Source: Psychromonas sp. L1A2
GTDB lineage: Bacteria > Pseudomonadota > Gammaproteobacteria > Enterobacterales > Psychromonadaceae
Assembly (NCBI RefSeq): GCF_009828855.1
Contig: NZ_WUAG01000001.1
Location: 1,488,001-1,552,000 of the forward strand
Reading direction: 5' to 3'
Length of the DNA: 64,000 nucleotides
Shown piece after piece: positions 47,106-56,315 of the stretch (position 1 is the stretch's first letter; each line of letters begins with the position of its first letter). A model generated the notes under the pieces. That model ran no database searches, had not been told where the DNA came from, and worked only from the letters and a program-made list of their open reading frames with translations. Both the position numbers and the translations under genes were made by a program.

Positions 47106-48047
47106 TTATCTATTCTTCTTGTATCTTTTCCTTCTTGCTGCTTTCACTTCAATCTTTTTAGCTAATTTATTTTTCATGATCTCAGCCACTTCAAGTTTTT
47201 CAACGGCAACCATTTCTGGTATTTCAATACTTAATGGACCTAATGCGCCTGAACGTAATTCATTGAGCAGAATAGTTGATACTTTATAAATATCAAAATG
47301 ACCACCAGCACGTAATGCACCGCGACGTTTAGCAATCAATTCCATTAATTCATGGTCTGATTGTGGTGTTTCTTCGAAATCATATCGTTCTTGTAAGCGT
47401 GGTAAATAATGTTTAATTAAATATTCAGCGGCGTAATAAGCGATATCTTCATATTCAATAGCCGTATCTTTAATCGCACCTGTTACTGCTAAACGATAAC
47501 CCGAGTTAGCATTTTCAATTTTAGGCCATAAAAATCCAGGTGTATCAGACAGCATAATGCCACTTGGAAGGCGAATACGTTGTTGGTTTTTGGTCACTGC
47601 GGGTTCATTACCCGTTTTAGCAATAATGCGATCTGCTAAAATATTAATGATGGTTGATTTTCCAACATTTGGAATACCCATGATCATTGCGCGAATCTGT
47701 TTATCTTGACCTAAGCGATGCGGCAACAACTGTTCACAAAGTTTAGTGATTTGATGTACTTGTTCCGGCTTGCTGGTGGTGATAGCAATTGCTTTTATAT
47801 CTTGATCTTGCTCTAAATATTCAATCCATCTAGCGGTGATTTCTGGGTCAGCAAGGTCAGCTTTGTTTAATACTTTAATACAAGGCGTTTTTTGACGAAT
47901 AGCTGCAATCAGTGGATTTTCACTGCTGTAAGGGATACGAGCATCAACAACTTCAATAATAATATCAACTTGTGGAAGTACTTCTTGAATTTGTTTGTGT
48001 GCTTTGTGCATGTGCCCAGGAAACCACTGGATATTAGCTTTACTCAT
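47106..48047 (-). CDS. ylqF: Ribosome biogenesis GTPase YlqF/RbgA type
   Basis: The 313-residue protein has a circularly permuted GTPase domain with motif order G4 (VLNKADLAD, about 59-67), G5-like, G1 (GIPNVGKSTIIN, about 123-134), then G3 (DTPGFLWPK). It begins with MSKANIQWFPGHMHKAHKQI, the RbgA signature with the WFPGHM block. A helical C-terminal domain ends in a basic tail (KKIEVKAARRKRYKKNR). RbgA helps late assembly of the 50S ribosomal subunit. The gene stands alone, convergent with the LigB gene. Confidence 0.93.
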   Translation of the reverse strand: MSKANIQWFPGHMHKAHKQIQEVLPQVDIIIEVVDARIPYSSENPLIAAIRQKTPCIKVLNKADLADPEITARWIEYLEQDQDIKAIAITTSKPEQVHQITKLCEQLLPHRLGQDKQIRAMIMGIPNVGKSTIINILADRIIAKTGNEPAVTKNQQRIRLPSGIMLSDTPGFLWPKIENANSGYRLAVTGAIKDTAIEYEDIAYYAAEYLIKHYLPRLQERYDFEETPQSDHELMELIAKRRGALRAGGHFDIYKVSTILLNELRSGALGPLSIEIPEMVAVEKLEVAEIMKNKLAKKIEVKAARRKRYKKNR

Positions 48048-48779
48048 TTGATTTTACTGCCTTTGGTATTTTATATCATGACTGATATGTACTAATAACA
48101 TACTCCAAATTATTGATTAAACATTGACTAGTTGATCATGGAGTAGCTTTTACATTCTATTTTAATAATTGGTTATTTTAACTGATGATGAGGTAGATAG
48201 ACATTTAATTAAGTACTAATAAGAAAGGAGGTTTAATATTATTTATCGCATTGCTCTTGATAGGGGCTTATTAGTGATATTGATGACCGAGAGTCGTATT
48301 ACATTTGATTCGATTCTCATTGCTTATCAAATCCGATTATTATAATTACTATAACGTGTTTATAAACGGATGAAGGGTAACGAGTATATAAAGTTAGATA
48401 TTATCGAACATCCGTTTTTAATAATAATTAACGTTATATTTCATCTATATAAAAAGTGGTTCTGAGCATTAGGCGGTTAATTGCTTTATCTATAATTTAT
48501 TCATCATTGTAATCTCCTAGTAAGAGTAAAGGAGAAGAAAGCATGCCATAAAAAATTATAACAATATAAATTTTTCAGTATGAAGTTTATGTTTGACTAG
48601 AAAAGATGCATTTAAAAGCTATTTGCAAGGGTTTGATTTTATGTGTTTTTTTTCTTTTATATTTTTACTTTTATAAAAGTGTAAGTGCCTGTGTTATTTG
48701 TTTAATTTACATTGCGATCTCGAATATCTATATCAGATAACGACGTAAAGTAATTAATCATATTAACTTTTATAGGTAG
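48048..48779. other. Gene-free stretch
   Basis: About 730 bp AT-rich region lies upstream of ylqF (minus). A good AAGGAGG near 48224 has no ATG, GTG or TTG at usable distance. A TCTCCT...AGGAGA dyad lies near 48512-48536. No convincing gene was seen. Confidence 0.4.
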
Positions 48780-48809
48780 AAAAAATAACCGAGCAATGAC
48801 TCGGTTATA
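48780..48809 (-). terminator. Terminator of the 34-aa gene
   Basis: On the minus strand ATAACCGAG-TCATTG-CTCGGTTAT is followed by a run of T. It overlaps the stop codon of the 34-aa gene. Confidence 0.85.
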
Positions 48810-48909
48810 TCCATGCTGTCATTTGTAGTAAAACAAAAGTAGCACCTGCAGCAAACATCATAAGTAATCCTGTTACTTCAAGACTAGTTTGAATGATTTT
48901 CTGTTTCAT
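48805..48909 (-). CDS. Small single-span membrane protein, 34 aa
   Basis: ATG 48909 is preceded by GAGGTTCTT and opens a 34-residue frame: a basic head MKQKIIQTSLEV followed by one span, GLLMMFAAGATFVLLQMTA. The unit is complete in itself: a CRP-type site (48978-48993), -35/-10 boxes (48970-48942), ribosome binding site, frame, and a terminator overlapping the stop. I do not recognise the family. Size and shape resemble small respiratory-complex subunits, without direct evidence. Confidence 0.65.
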   Translation of the reverse strand: MKQKIIQTSLEVTGLLMMFAAGATFVLLQMTAWI

Positions 48910-48941
48910 AAGAACCTCTATTTAATGTGACTTGGATCTAC

Positions 48942-48970
48942 ATTATATTGCTTATCAAATGGCAAAACAA
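48942..48970 (-). promoter_or_regulatory. Promoter of the 34-aa gene
   Basis: On the minus strand TTGTTT (48970-48965) and a perfect TATAAT (48947-48942) are 17 bp apart. Predicted start is near 48935, about 26 bp before the ATG. Confidence 0.7.
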
Positions 48971-48977
48971 CAATAAA

Positions 48978-48993
48978 TGTGATTTAAATCACA
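48978..48993 (-). promoter_or_regulatory. Perfect CRP-type site
   Basis: TGTGATTTAAATCACA matches TGTGA-N6-TCACA exactly. Its centre is about 50 bp upstream of the predicted transcription start of the 34-aa gene, between the usual class I and class II positions, so the mode of action is uncertain. Confidence 0.7.
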
Positions 48994-49823
48994 CTTTGTA
49001 TTGGGTAAAAGTCGTGTGATAGAACTGAATGATAACCAAGTTGATAGCAAAGAATGTGTGAAGAAACTTGAATGGTAACTAAATAGTAGAGGTACGGTTA
49101 AATAGTAGATATCTGGTTAAAAAATCTTATTTTTTTATTCAAAGAAAATGCTTACTCCATTTTTATTTTCCTCTTATTCAATTGATTGTATGAATTTTTA
49201 GTTTCTTCTTTTTATATCTACTTTCCACTGTTTTTACCGCGTAATGTGATTTTTTGATAACTGTGCAATATAACTTAAACCCAAAATGAGACATGACCCC
49301 GAGCTTTAAGGGTTGCTTTATTGTTATGTTGTTGTAATACAAGAAGAGAGCTCTGGTTTAATTAGATAATTTATTAAGGTTAAATTGAGTTGTTAGTGTC
49401 TGTAAATATTGACAATTATCTAATATTTATCTTAATAATAAAGTTATTTAAATTATTTTTTATTAACTTTTATAGCGGCTTGTTAGCTTCATTAATATAT
49501 TACCTTTTAAGTGTTTATTGCTTGGCAGATTATTGATACATGGAAGTATATTTGAAGTGTTGTTGTTTCGTTTAAGTTTCATTTATCGAGCAATTTCAAA
49601 AAAACCTTAGTCCATAAATTTGGTTTTTTAGTGCTTATAATGTTGAGTGCTTTAGCTAGATTTATAGAAAGAGAAGATAGGATCTTAACCAATTAGTTGG
49701 TTAGAGAAGTCACTGCAAAAAACAACATTTTTTCAGTTGAAATAAATGTTAATAGTGAATGCTTGTGATTTTATGAGCATTCAAAACAAGGCAAGAAAAC
49801 TTATTATATATTAGGAGTTAACT
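48994..49823. other. Gene-free stretch before the TRAP genes
   Basis: About 830 bp contains no convincing frame. An AAAAAACC...GGTTTTTT pairing near 49596-49628 is terminator-like. TATTAGGAG precedes dctP. Confidence 0.4.
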
Positions 49824-50807
49824 ATGCGTTCGAGTTTTAAAAAAGGATTAGTGTCGGCTTTATGCATTGCTTGGGCATCTTCAGCATTTTCTGCTGTTGA
49901 GTTTAAGCTTGGACATTTTGGTTCTGAAAATCATCCTTCTCACATTGCTGCTATGCAGTTTGCTAAACAAGTTGAAGCACGTACTAAAGGGGAGGTGACA
50001 GTTGAACTTTACCCTAACAATGCGTTAGGTAGCCCACCAGAAGTACTTGAACAAGTGATTATGGGGGTGGTTGATATGAGTCTTTCAGGACAAGATCAAC
50101 TTGCGAAACATGTTCCTTTATTTGATACCGTGAGTATTCCTTTCTCATTGAGTAACGCAGAACATGCCGACCGTGTTTTAGATGGGCCGTTTAAAGAGTG
50201 GGCAGCTCCTGAACTTGATAAAGTAGGACTTGTTTATCTATCAAGTTGGGATTGGGGATTTCGTCAGTTGACTAACTCTGTTCGTCCAATTTTAACGCCT
50301 GATGATATTAAAGGCTTAAAAATTCGAACACCGCCTGCAATGACTTATCAAGCTGCAATGCAAGCGATAGGTGCAAATGTACAGACTATCTCGTTTAGTG
50401 AGTTAGTGATGGCAATGCGTCAAGGTGTAGTTGATGGACAGGAAAATCCAATTGGTGTGATTTATAACTTGAAACTTTATGAGTCTCAAAAATACATTTC
50501 CATCATCAACTATTTATACAGTTCAATGGTGCATGTGGTTTCTAAAGATGCTTGGGCTCGTTTAACGCCTGAACAACAAGTTATTGTTCGTGAAGAATCT
50601 GATTCAGCTCGTCTATTAATGCGTAAGCTAACACGTGCTGAAGAATTGAAGCAGATTGCAGATATGCGTTCAAAAGGTATTGTGATTGATGAGCCTGATC
50701 TTGCACCATTCCAAGCAATGATGGGCCCTGCTTACGAGCAAATAAAGAAAAAAGTGGGTGCTGCTAACTTTGATAAATGGATAGAAATGACTAAGTCAGT
50801 TAAATAA
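49824..50807 (+). CDS. dctP: TRAP transporter solute-binding protein
   Basis: The 327-residue periplasmic protein has a signal peptide (MRSSFKKGLVSALCIAWASS, cleavage after AFSA near 23). The DctP fold follows, with the carboxylate-binding arginine region LKIRTPPAMTYQAAMQAIGA and QGVVDGQENPIGVI, typical of C4-dicarboxylate or related acid binders. It hands its ligand to the DctQ/DctM permease encoded next. The ligand class (organic acid) follows from the family; the exact acid is unknown. A diverged MITE lies between it and dctM. Confidence 0.92.
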   Translation: MRSSFKKGLVSALCIAWASSAFSAVEFKLGHFGSENHPSHIAAMQFAKQVEARTKGEVTVELYPNNALGSPPEVLEQVIMGVVDMSLSGQDQLAKHVPLFDTVSIPFSLSNAEHADRVLDGPFKEWAAPELDKVGLVYLSSWDWGFRQLTNSVRPILTPDDIKGLKIRTPPAMTYQAAMQAIGANVQTISFSELVMAMRQGVVDGQENPIGVIYNLKLYESQKYISIINYLYSSMVHVVSKDAWARLTPEQQVIVREESDSARLLMRKLTRAEELKQIADMRSKGIVIDEPDLAPFQAMMGPAYEQIKKKVGAANFDKWIEMTKSVK

Positions 50808-50882
50808 GTCATTTAAATTTCAGATGTTTATACTCTGTATGACCTTTGATTTCGTCTCTTGGAGGCGAAATCTTTCGTTACT

Positions 50883-51102
50883 ATACCCATTCAATTAATG
50901 ATGTGATCAAACGTTACCCAGAAAAATCATTACTAACAAAACGTGAGTTATAACCTGCCGAGATATTTACTGAGTAAACTCTCTACTGGCAATGTTAAGT
51001 AAAGAAAAATACGTTGTTTTGCAACGTTATTTTTACCTCACAACACAGTAAGAGATAATTTTAAGCAGTAACAATGATCACCTTTTTAGTCGTTTTGGCA
51101 CT
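50883..51102 (-). repeat. MITE-like repeat, copy 4 (inverted, diverged)
   Basis: The right part, TTTTAAGCAGTAACAATGAT then CACCTTTTTAG, closely matches the other copies read in reverse. The left part (CAATTAATGATGTGATC, then AGAAAAATCATTACTAACAA and AACGTGAGTT) matches their other end. The middle is longer, giving about 220 bp. It fills nearly the whole gap between dctP and dctM. Confidence 0.65.
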
Positions 51103-51122
51103 ATTGATAGGTGACCCTCAGT

Positions 51123-52412
51123 ATGTTGACCTTAGCTATATTTGGCACTCTTATATTCCTACTATTGATTAATGTTCCAGTGGTTGTCGCAATTGGCCTG
51201 ACATCAGTCGTTTTTTTTATTGGCCTAGGTGATGCACGTCTGTTAGCCATGCTTCCTCATCGTATGTATTACGGTACAACAGGATTCACACTGTTGGCTA
51301 TTCCATTTTTTATCTTGGCCGGCAACCTAATGAATACGGGGGGCATTACCGATCGTATTTTCCGCTTTGCACAATCTATGGTTGGGCATATTGCGGGGGG
51401 TATCGGTCAAGTGAACATTGTTGCGAGTGTTATTTTCTCTGGTATGTCAGGTTCTGCAGTAGCGGATGCTGCAGGGTTAGGGCAGATAGAGCACAAAGCA
51501 ATGGTCGATCAAGGTTATGATCCCGCAGATTCTGCTACATTAGTGGCGGCTTCTTCAGTTATTGGGCCAGTCATTCCGCCTAGTATTCCCTTTGTACTTT
51601 ACGGTTCAATTACCAGTGTTTCTGTTGCGCGTTTATTCTTAGCAGGTTTTATTCCCGGTGTGATGATGGCATTGGGAATGATGATTGCGTTGGGTATTTT
51701 AGCGAAACGTAAAAATTATCCTCGTGCTGAACATAAAGAATCTTTTAAAGCTCGATTATCTGCCTTTAATGGCGCATTTTGGCCTTTGATGGCTCCTGTC
51801 ATTATTGTCGGTGGCATTATGAGCGGCTTTTTCACGCCTACTGAAGCATCTGTGGTGGTATGTGTGTACGCGGCAATGCTGGGCTTTTTCTATAAAGATT
51901 TAAAATTAAAAGAGATTCCGTCGATTGTTTACAAATCAATTACACAATCGGTCAGCCTGCTCTTTATTATTTCTTCTGCAAATTTTTTCGGGTGGTTAAT
52001 CATCCATCAAAAATTGCCAGATAGCATTATCGAGACGTTAGTCGGTTATGGTGCGACGCAATCTATTGTAATGTGGATTGTTATTGGCATCGTGTTAACC
52101 ATGGGGTTGTTTTTAGAGGGCAATGCAATCTTCTTAATTACATTACCTTTATTTATGCCTATCGCGACGATGTTTGATATCGACTTAGTGAATTTTGGCG
52201 TGGTAATGGTGTTATTAATTATGATTGGTAACTTAACACCACCCGTTGGCATGTGTTTATTTGCGGTTGATAGTTATGCAAAAGTGGGGATGCCTGCGCT
52301 AGCTAAAAGGGTATGGCCATATTTATTAATGATCTTTTTAATCACTGTATTGATTGCCTTTGTACCTAGTATCTCACTCTTTTTACCTAACCTTATCATG
52401 GGAGAAATGTAA
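51123..52412 (+). CDS. dctM: TRAP transporter large permease
   Basis: From ATG 51123, spaced 8 bases after AGGTGA, the protein has 429 residues. An upstream GTG (51111) overlaps that site and is less likely. About 12 spans and TRAP-DctM motifs are present: FILAGNLMNTGGITDRIFRF, FSGMSGSAVADAAGLG, SSVIGPVIPPSIPFVLYG, and GNLTPPVGMCLF. It imports the acid delivered by DctP using the sodium gradient. It overlaps dctQ by one base (TAATG). The order P-M-Q differs from the usual P-Q-M. Confidence 0.92.
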   Translation: MLTLAIFGTLIFLLLINVPVVVAIGLTSVVFFIGLGDARLLAMLPHRMYYGTTGFTLLAIPFFILAGNLMNTGGITDRIFRFAQSMVGHIAGGIGQVNIVASVIFSGMSGSAVADAAGLGQIEHKAMVDQGYDPADSATLVAASSVIGPVIPPSIPFVLYGSITSVSVARLFLAGFIPGVMMALGMMIALGILAKRKNYPRAEHKESFKARLSAFNGAFWPLMAPVIIVGGIMSGFFTPTEASVVVCVYAAMLGFFYKDLKLKEIPSIVYKSITQSVSLLFIISSANFFGWLIIHQKLPDSIIETLVGYGATQSIVMWIVIGIVLTMGLFLEGNAIFLITLPLFMPIATMFDIDLVNFGVVMVLLIMIGNLTPPVGMCLFAVDSYAKVGMPALAKRVWPYLLMIFLITVLIAFVPSISLFLPNLIMGEM

Positions 52413-52984
52413 TGATTTCACTATTAAAAACCATTGATATTTGGGTTCAAAGAATCCTTCAATATATCGCAATGGCTATGTTTGCTGTTTTAGCCCTTTT
52501 ACTGATTGCTAATATATCGTTGCGTTTAATTAATGATTTCATTCAATTCTTATTGGAGAGTGGTTTAGAAGGTGTCGCAAATTTAATTCAAAGTGTGGTT
52601 ACTATTAACTCTTTTTATTGGTTCGATGAGATCATTGAGCTGAGTTTCGCTGCGTTGGTTTTTTATGGTGCAGCGGCCCTGTGGTGCGCAAAGTTACACT
52701 TTTCAGTAGGGGATTGGATAAGTCCTCGTATTAAAAATGTACGCTTGAAACACTTTTATAGACTGTTAATTTTAATTATTTCTGCGACCTTCATGGCGAT
52801 TTTATTTTGGTATTCGTTAAAATTGACCTTAAGAACGAATCAGGTGACCACGGCATTTCAAATTAAACAGTGGATACTGTATTCGTGTATTCCCGCTTCA
52901 TCGATGATTATGCTTATTTACTCTGTGATTGACGTCATTATTGAAGCAAAGCATTTTGTACTAGGGACGGTTGATGAAGTGTAG
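52412..52984 (+). CDS. dctQ: TRAP transporter small permease
   Basis: The 190-residue protein has four spans with the DctQ pattern: an N-terminal helix, YIAMAMFAVLALLLIANISLR, then WFDEIIELSFAALVFYGAAA with the conserved EE/EL pair, and the last span WILYSCIPASSMIMLIYSVI. A loop of about 30 residues (QFLLESGLEGVANLIQ) between spans 1 and 2 is longer than usual. It is translationally coupled to dctM. Confidence 0.88.
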   Translation: MISLLKTIDIWVQRILQYIAMAMFAVLALLLIANISLRLINDFIQFLLESGLEGVANLIQSVVTINSFYWFDEIIELSFAALVFYGAAALWCAKLHFSVGDWISPRIKNVRLKHFYRLLILIISATFMAILFWYSLKLTLRTNQVTTAFQIKQWILYSCIPASSMIMLIYSVIDVIIEAKHFVLGTVDEV

Positions 52985-53013
52985 TGGTCTCTGCTCTGTT
53001 CTCTATGCTTTGT

Positions 53014-53034
53014 GCTCTATGCTCTATGCTCTAT
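53014..53034. repeat. GCTCTAT microsatellite
   Basis: Three exact GCTCTAT units follow related CTCTATGCTTT and CTCTGTT segments, 30 bp after dctQ. The rest of the 300-bp gap to the convergent AEC gene holds nothing else. Confidence 0.85.
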
Positions 53035-53289
53035 GCTTAAGTTGGAAGCTTTAGCTTATGATGTTTAATTAATATCGCTTTAATAGCATTACTTTTTAAC
53101 AAATAAAGCTTGTAATAAAAAGGGGGGGTATCTTTTTCTAATCGTTATTCAATTAGATAAACGTATATCCACTCTTTTTTTGTTCATGTTGTTGTATTTA
53201 TTCATGCTTAATTTACTTGTGTCGTTAAATGTATTAGCTAAATACGCTAGTTAAACACAGTAGTTAAACAGAACGCTTGAATACAGACG

Positions 53290-54168
53290 TTAATTAAATG
53301 AGAGTGCGACAGTCAACATCATCGGTAAGGTGATAATGCATAAGAAATTGCTAAACAATACCATTGAAGCGACTTTATCAGGCTCTAAGTCGAAACGTTC
53401 TGCAAACATATAATTCATGACTGCGGGTGGAAACATGGCGAATAGCAACATCATTTGTAGGTGTAGTGTTGATAAAGGTATCAATAGGTAAATTAATAGA
53501 AAAGCGATCCCACCTGTCAGAATTGATAATCCAGTGCACCATAAACCTGTTTTTAAACCACTCATTTTAATATTACACATCTGAGCGCCTAATGAGACAA
53601 GCATAATAGGGATCGCAGCTTGTCCAAGTAAAGACGTTGCATTATATAAAGGTTCCCAAACGCCAATGCCCACTAAGTTTAAGGTTAATGCCAGCGCTGC
53701 GGATAAAAATATCGGCATACGTGCGACTTGTAATAAAGGATTACCCTTGCTGATAAGTGCTAAACCAAGACTGAAATGTAGACAAGAAGACATGACAAAC
53801 AACAATACCGCAGGCGCTATCGCTGTTTCGCCAAAGGCATAAGTGAACAATGGAATAGCAAGGTTGCCACTGTTTCGAAACATCTGTGGTGGCGTCCAGA
53901 CTTTATAATTAAGCTTAAAAAAGTAACAAATAGGCAGCATCAACAAAGCGGGAATAAGCACTGCAAACAATGAAGCACTTAATAAAGGAATTTGCTCAAT
54001 ATCCAGTGGCATAACCACTAAAGATGAAAATACTAAGGCAGGCACAAACGCATCAATATTAAGCCGGTTAATCGGACGAAAATCAGGTTTTATCCAATAT
54101 CCAATGCATAACCCAACAAAAGCTAACCCTAATATAGGGAACAGTATACTAACAACCTGATTAAGCAT
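53290..54168 (-). CDS. AEC-family transporter (auxin efflux carrier type)
   Basis: The 292-residue inner-membrane protein has about 10 spans in two halves. The AEC/Mem_trans features are FPILGLAFVGLCIGYWIKPD, the mid-protein MFRNSGNLAIPLFTYAFGE, and PPAVMNYMFAERFDLEPDKV near the end. Known bacterial members move malonate, malate or other small acids. It is convergent with the TRAP operon, and a 400-bp gap separates it from lysE. Confidence 0.87.
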   Translation of the reverse strand: MLNQVVSILFPILGLAFVGLCIGYWIKPDFRPINRLNIDAFVPALVFSSLVVMPLDIEQIPLLSASLFAVLIPALLMLPICYFFKLNYKVWTPPQMFRNSGNLAIPLFTYAFGETAIAPAVLLFVMSSCLHFSLGLALISKGNPLLQVARMPIFLSAALALTLNLVGIGVWEPLYNATSLLGQAAIPIMLVSLGAQMCNIKMSGLKTGLWCTGLSILTGGIAFLLIYLLIPLSTLHLQMMLLFAMFPPAVMNYMFAERFDLEPDKVASMVLFSNFLCIITLPMMLTVALSFN

Positions 54169-54575
54169 GGTCTTCCTTAATGATGACTGACTTATTAATT
54201 GTTCAATTATCCAACTCCTAGGGGGAATTGATAGTCTAAAAATACCTAAGAGTTATGATTATTTTAAAGATGCGATGTTTGTTGTCTTTTATAGGAATTT
54301 TTACCTATTTAGATGATTAAGGTTTTAGCTTAATTGTTAACATATTGATTCATTATTAAAATTTTTCAATGTAATATCAAATTTACATAAATGAGAACGG
54401 TTCGTCAGTTCCTTTGATGGACGTAAGTTTTACTTAACAGACTCTCTGAGTTTATATTGATATAAATGCTGATTAGTTTCACATCGGGCGATTATTATCA
54501 TTAACAGCACAGTCCGTTAAATTGGACATTACCATTATTGTCATTTTTATTGAGAAGATTAGTTGAGAGGATCAA
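54169..54575. other. Gene-free stretch between divergent AEC and LysE genes
   Basis: About 400 bp contains no frame. It presumably carries both promoters. GAGAGGATCAA precedes the LysE start. Confidence 0.4.
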
Positions 54576-55205
54576 ATGGAACTTATACAAGGTTTATTAT
54601 TAATATCATCGATTCATTTGTTAGCTGCTGCATCGCCTGGGCCTGATTTTGTACTCGTGTCGCAACAAACCTTATCTAATGGAAAGAGAGCAGGCTTGAT
54701 GTGTAGTATCGGAATCGCGTTAGGGTTATCTATTCACATTACCTATTCAGCTTTTGGTTTAGCGACTGTGATTGCTAATTCATCAAATGCGCTTTGGGCC
54801 ATTAAAATCTTAGGGGGTGGATACCTTATTTATCTTGGTATTAAGGGCTTAAAAGCGAAACCTACTAATGCGAATGAGGCAAGCTTGACTGCACCCACCA
54901 AATATTCGGCAAAGAAAAGTATCGGTGTTGGTTTTTTATGTAATGCTTTAAACCCAAAAGCACCCATATACTTTGTTTCTTTATTTACAGTGGTCTTATC
55001 GCCAGATATGCCTACTTATCAAATAGCGATTTACGGAGCATGGATTATGATGATTCAATTTGCTTGGTTTTCTTTACTCGTTGGTATTTTATCAAGGCCT
55101 TCAATTAATCTACGTTTTAAACAGTATGGACATTGGATAGATCGAGTGTTAGGTGGGGCAATGGTGGTCTTAGGGATAAAAGTAATTGCTACTCGTTCAA
55201 GTTAG
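54576..55205 (+). CDS. LysE/RhtB-family amino acid exporter
   Basis: The 209-residue inner-membrane protein has five to six spans and the RhtB signature HLLAAASPGPDFVLVSQQTL near the N-terminus. GFLCNALNPKAPIYFVSLFT follows in the middle. Such carriers export homoserine, threonine, leucine or related compounds. The cargo is not determined. It is a single gene, convergent with the AraC gene. Confidence 0.9.
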   Translation: MELIQGLLLISSIHLLAAASPGPDFVLVSQQTLSNGKRAGLMCSIGIALGLSIHITYSAFGLATVIANSSNALWAIKILGGGYLIYLGIKGLKAKPTNANEASLTAPTKYSAKKSIGVGFLCNALNPKAPIYFVSLFTVVLSPDMPTYQIAIYGAWIMMIQFAWFSLLVGILSRPSINLRFKQYGHWIDRVLGGAMVVLGIKVIATRSS

Positions 55206-55267
55206 CGCATTTCTGCTTATTCATTAATGCCTTAATTTACAGTTGTTTTATTAATGTATTGCTGTAT

Positions 55268-56191
55268 TTATGAGCTTAATAAAGGCGAGCAGTGTCGTAG
55301 TTTGTATTCAGTTGGGTTCATACCAAAGAACTTTTTAAAGCTTCGACTAAAGTGGCTGGTATTGAGGTAGCCTGTTGCAAAGCAAACTTGCGTTACTGTG
55401 TTATTTTTCTTTAGTAAATCAGCCGCTTTTTTAAGGCGTAATTGAAATAAGAATTCACGAGGCGTAGTGCCTATTCGTTGTTTAAATTCATTAAAGAATT
55501 TAGTGCGACTCATGCAAGATATTTTACTTAAACTATCTATATCAATCTCTTCTCTTAAGTTCTTATGTAAATGATCTATTACATTATTAATACCGTTGTG
55601 ATCTGGCTGTACCAAGCTATGACCAATAATAAAGTCTCGTGTTTGATGCCTGAGTAAACGGGTAATTAATTCACTTACCGCTAAATCAATCATAAAGCTT
55701 CTATCTTGATGATTCTCACTAAAAATCCGAATCATACGGTCAAGTAATGCTTGAGTCTGAGTATTATGGTGGGTATGCATTAATTTATCGTCGTATCGCC
55801 ACTCCTGCTCGTATATAGACAGTGGTGCACTGCTGTTTAATTGGTTACAGATCTTTTTTATGCGCTTTTGGCTGATCTCAATAGCGATGCAAGTGGTCGG
55901 GGTATCAATAGTTGCCGTGGGAAAGTCTATTTCAACGATACGGTTAGGAGCAATAATGAATGATTCGTGTGGTAGAAAATGCGTTTCAAAATCGCGTTGG
56001 TTATTGTGCATTATCTTTTTACCGCTGAGCATGCCACAAAACATTAGTTGATCAGAGACGAGTTCAATATTATCTGCCTGCTCGAACGTATCATAAATAC
56101 TTAATTCAGACTGTTCTCCAGCAAAAGATAACTTACTTTCTATAAGCACTTGATGTGCTTTACGCTGTTTATTAATGCTTTCACTTATCAT
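55268..56191 (-). CDS. AraC-family transcriptional regulator
   Basis: The 307-residue protein has an N-terminal ligand-binding region (about 1-190, containing HFLPHESFIIAPNRIVEIDF) and a C-terminal double helix-turn-helix: LSKISCMSRTKFFNEFKQRI and VCFATGYLNTSHFSRSFKKF, then FFGMNPTEYK. It diverges from an aldehyde dehydrogenase across about 120 bp, so it is probably that gene's activator. The paired arrangement resembles AraC/aldehyde dehydrogenase units for alcohol use. Confidence 0.9.
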   Translation of the reverse strand: MISESINKQRKAHQVLIESKLSFAGEQSELSIYDTFEQADNIELVSDQLMFCGMLSGKKIMHNNQRDFETHFLPHESFIIAPNRIVEIDFPTATIDTPTTCIAIEISQKRIKKICNQLNSSAPLSIYEQEWRYDDKLMHTHHNTQTQALLDRMIRIFSENHQDRSFMIDLAVSELITRLLRHQTRDFIIGHSLVQPDHNGINNVIDHLHKNLREEIDIDSLSKISCMSRTKFFNEFKQRIGTTPREFLFQLRLKKAADLLKKNNTVTQVCFATGYLNTSHFSRSFKKFFGMNPTEYKLRHCSPLLSS

Positions 56192-56315
56192 AAATATTAT
56201 TCCCTTTGGATTTGGAACTGACAGTCAACAATTGTGAATTTACAGTCACGCAGGTTGTAAATTAATGAATATGATAACTATTCCACAATGGAACAAAAAT
56301 AACTGAGAGGTGTTT

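Noticed and set aside
48224-48360. Strong AAGGAGG followed by a 35-codon open stretch
   Set aside because: Only ATT codons lie at proper distance; no usual start codon, so no gene is called.
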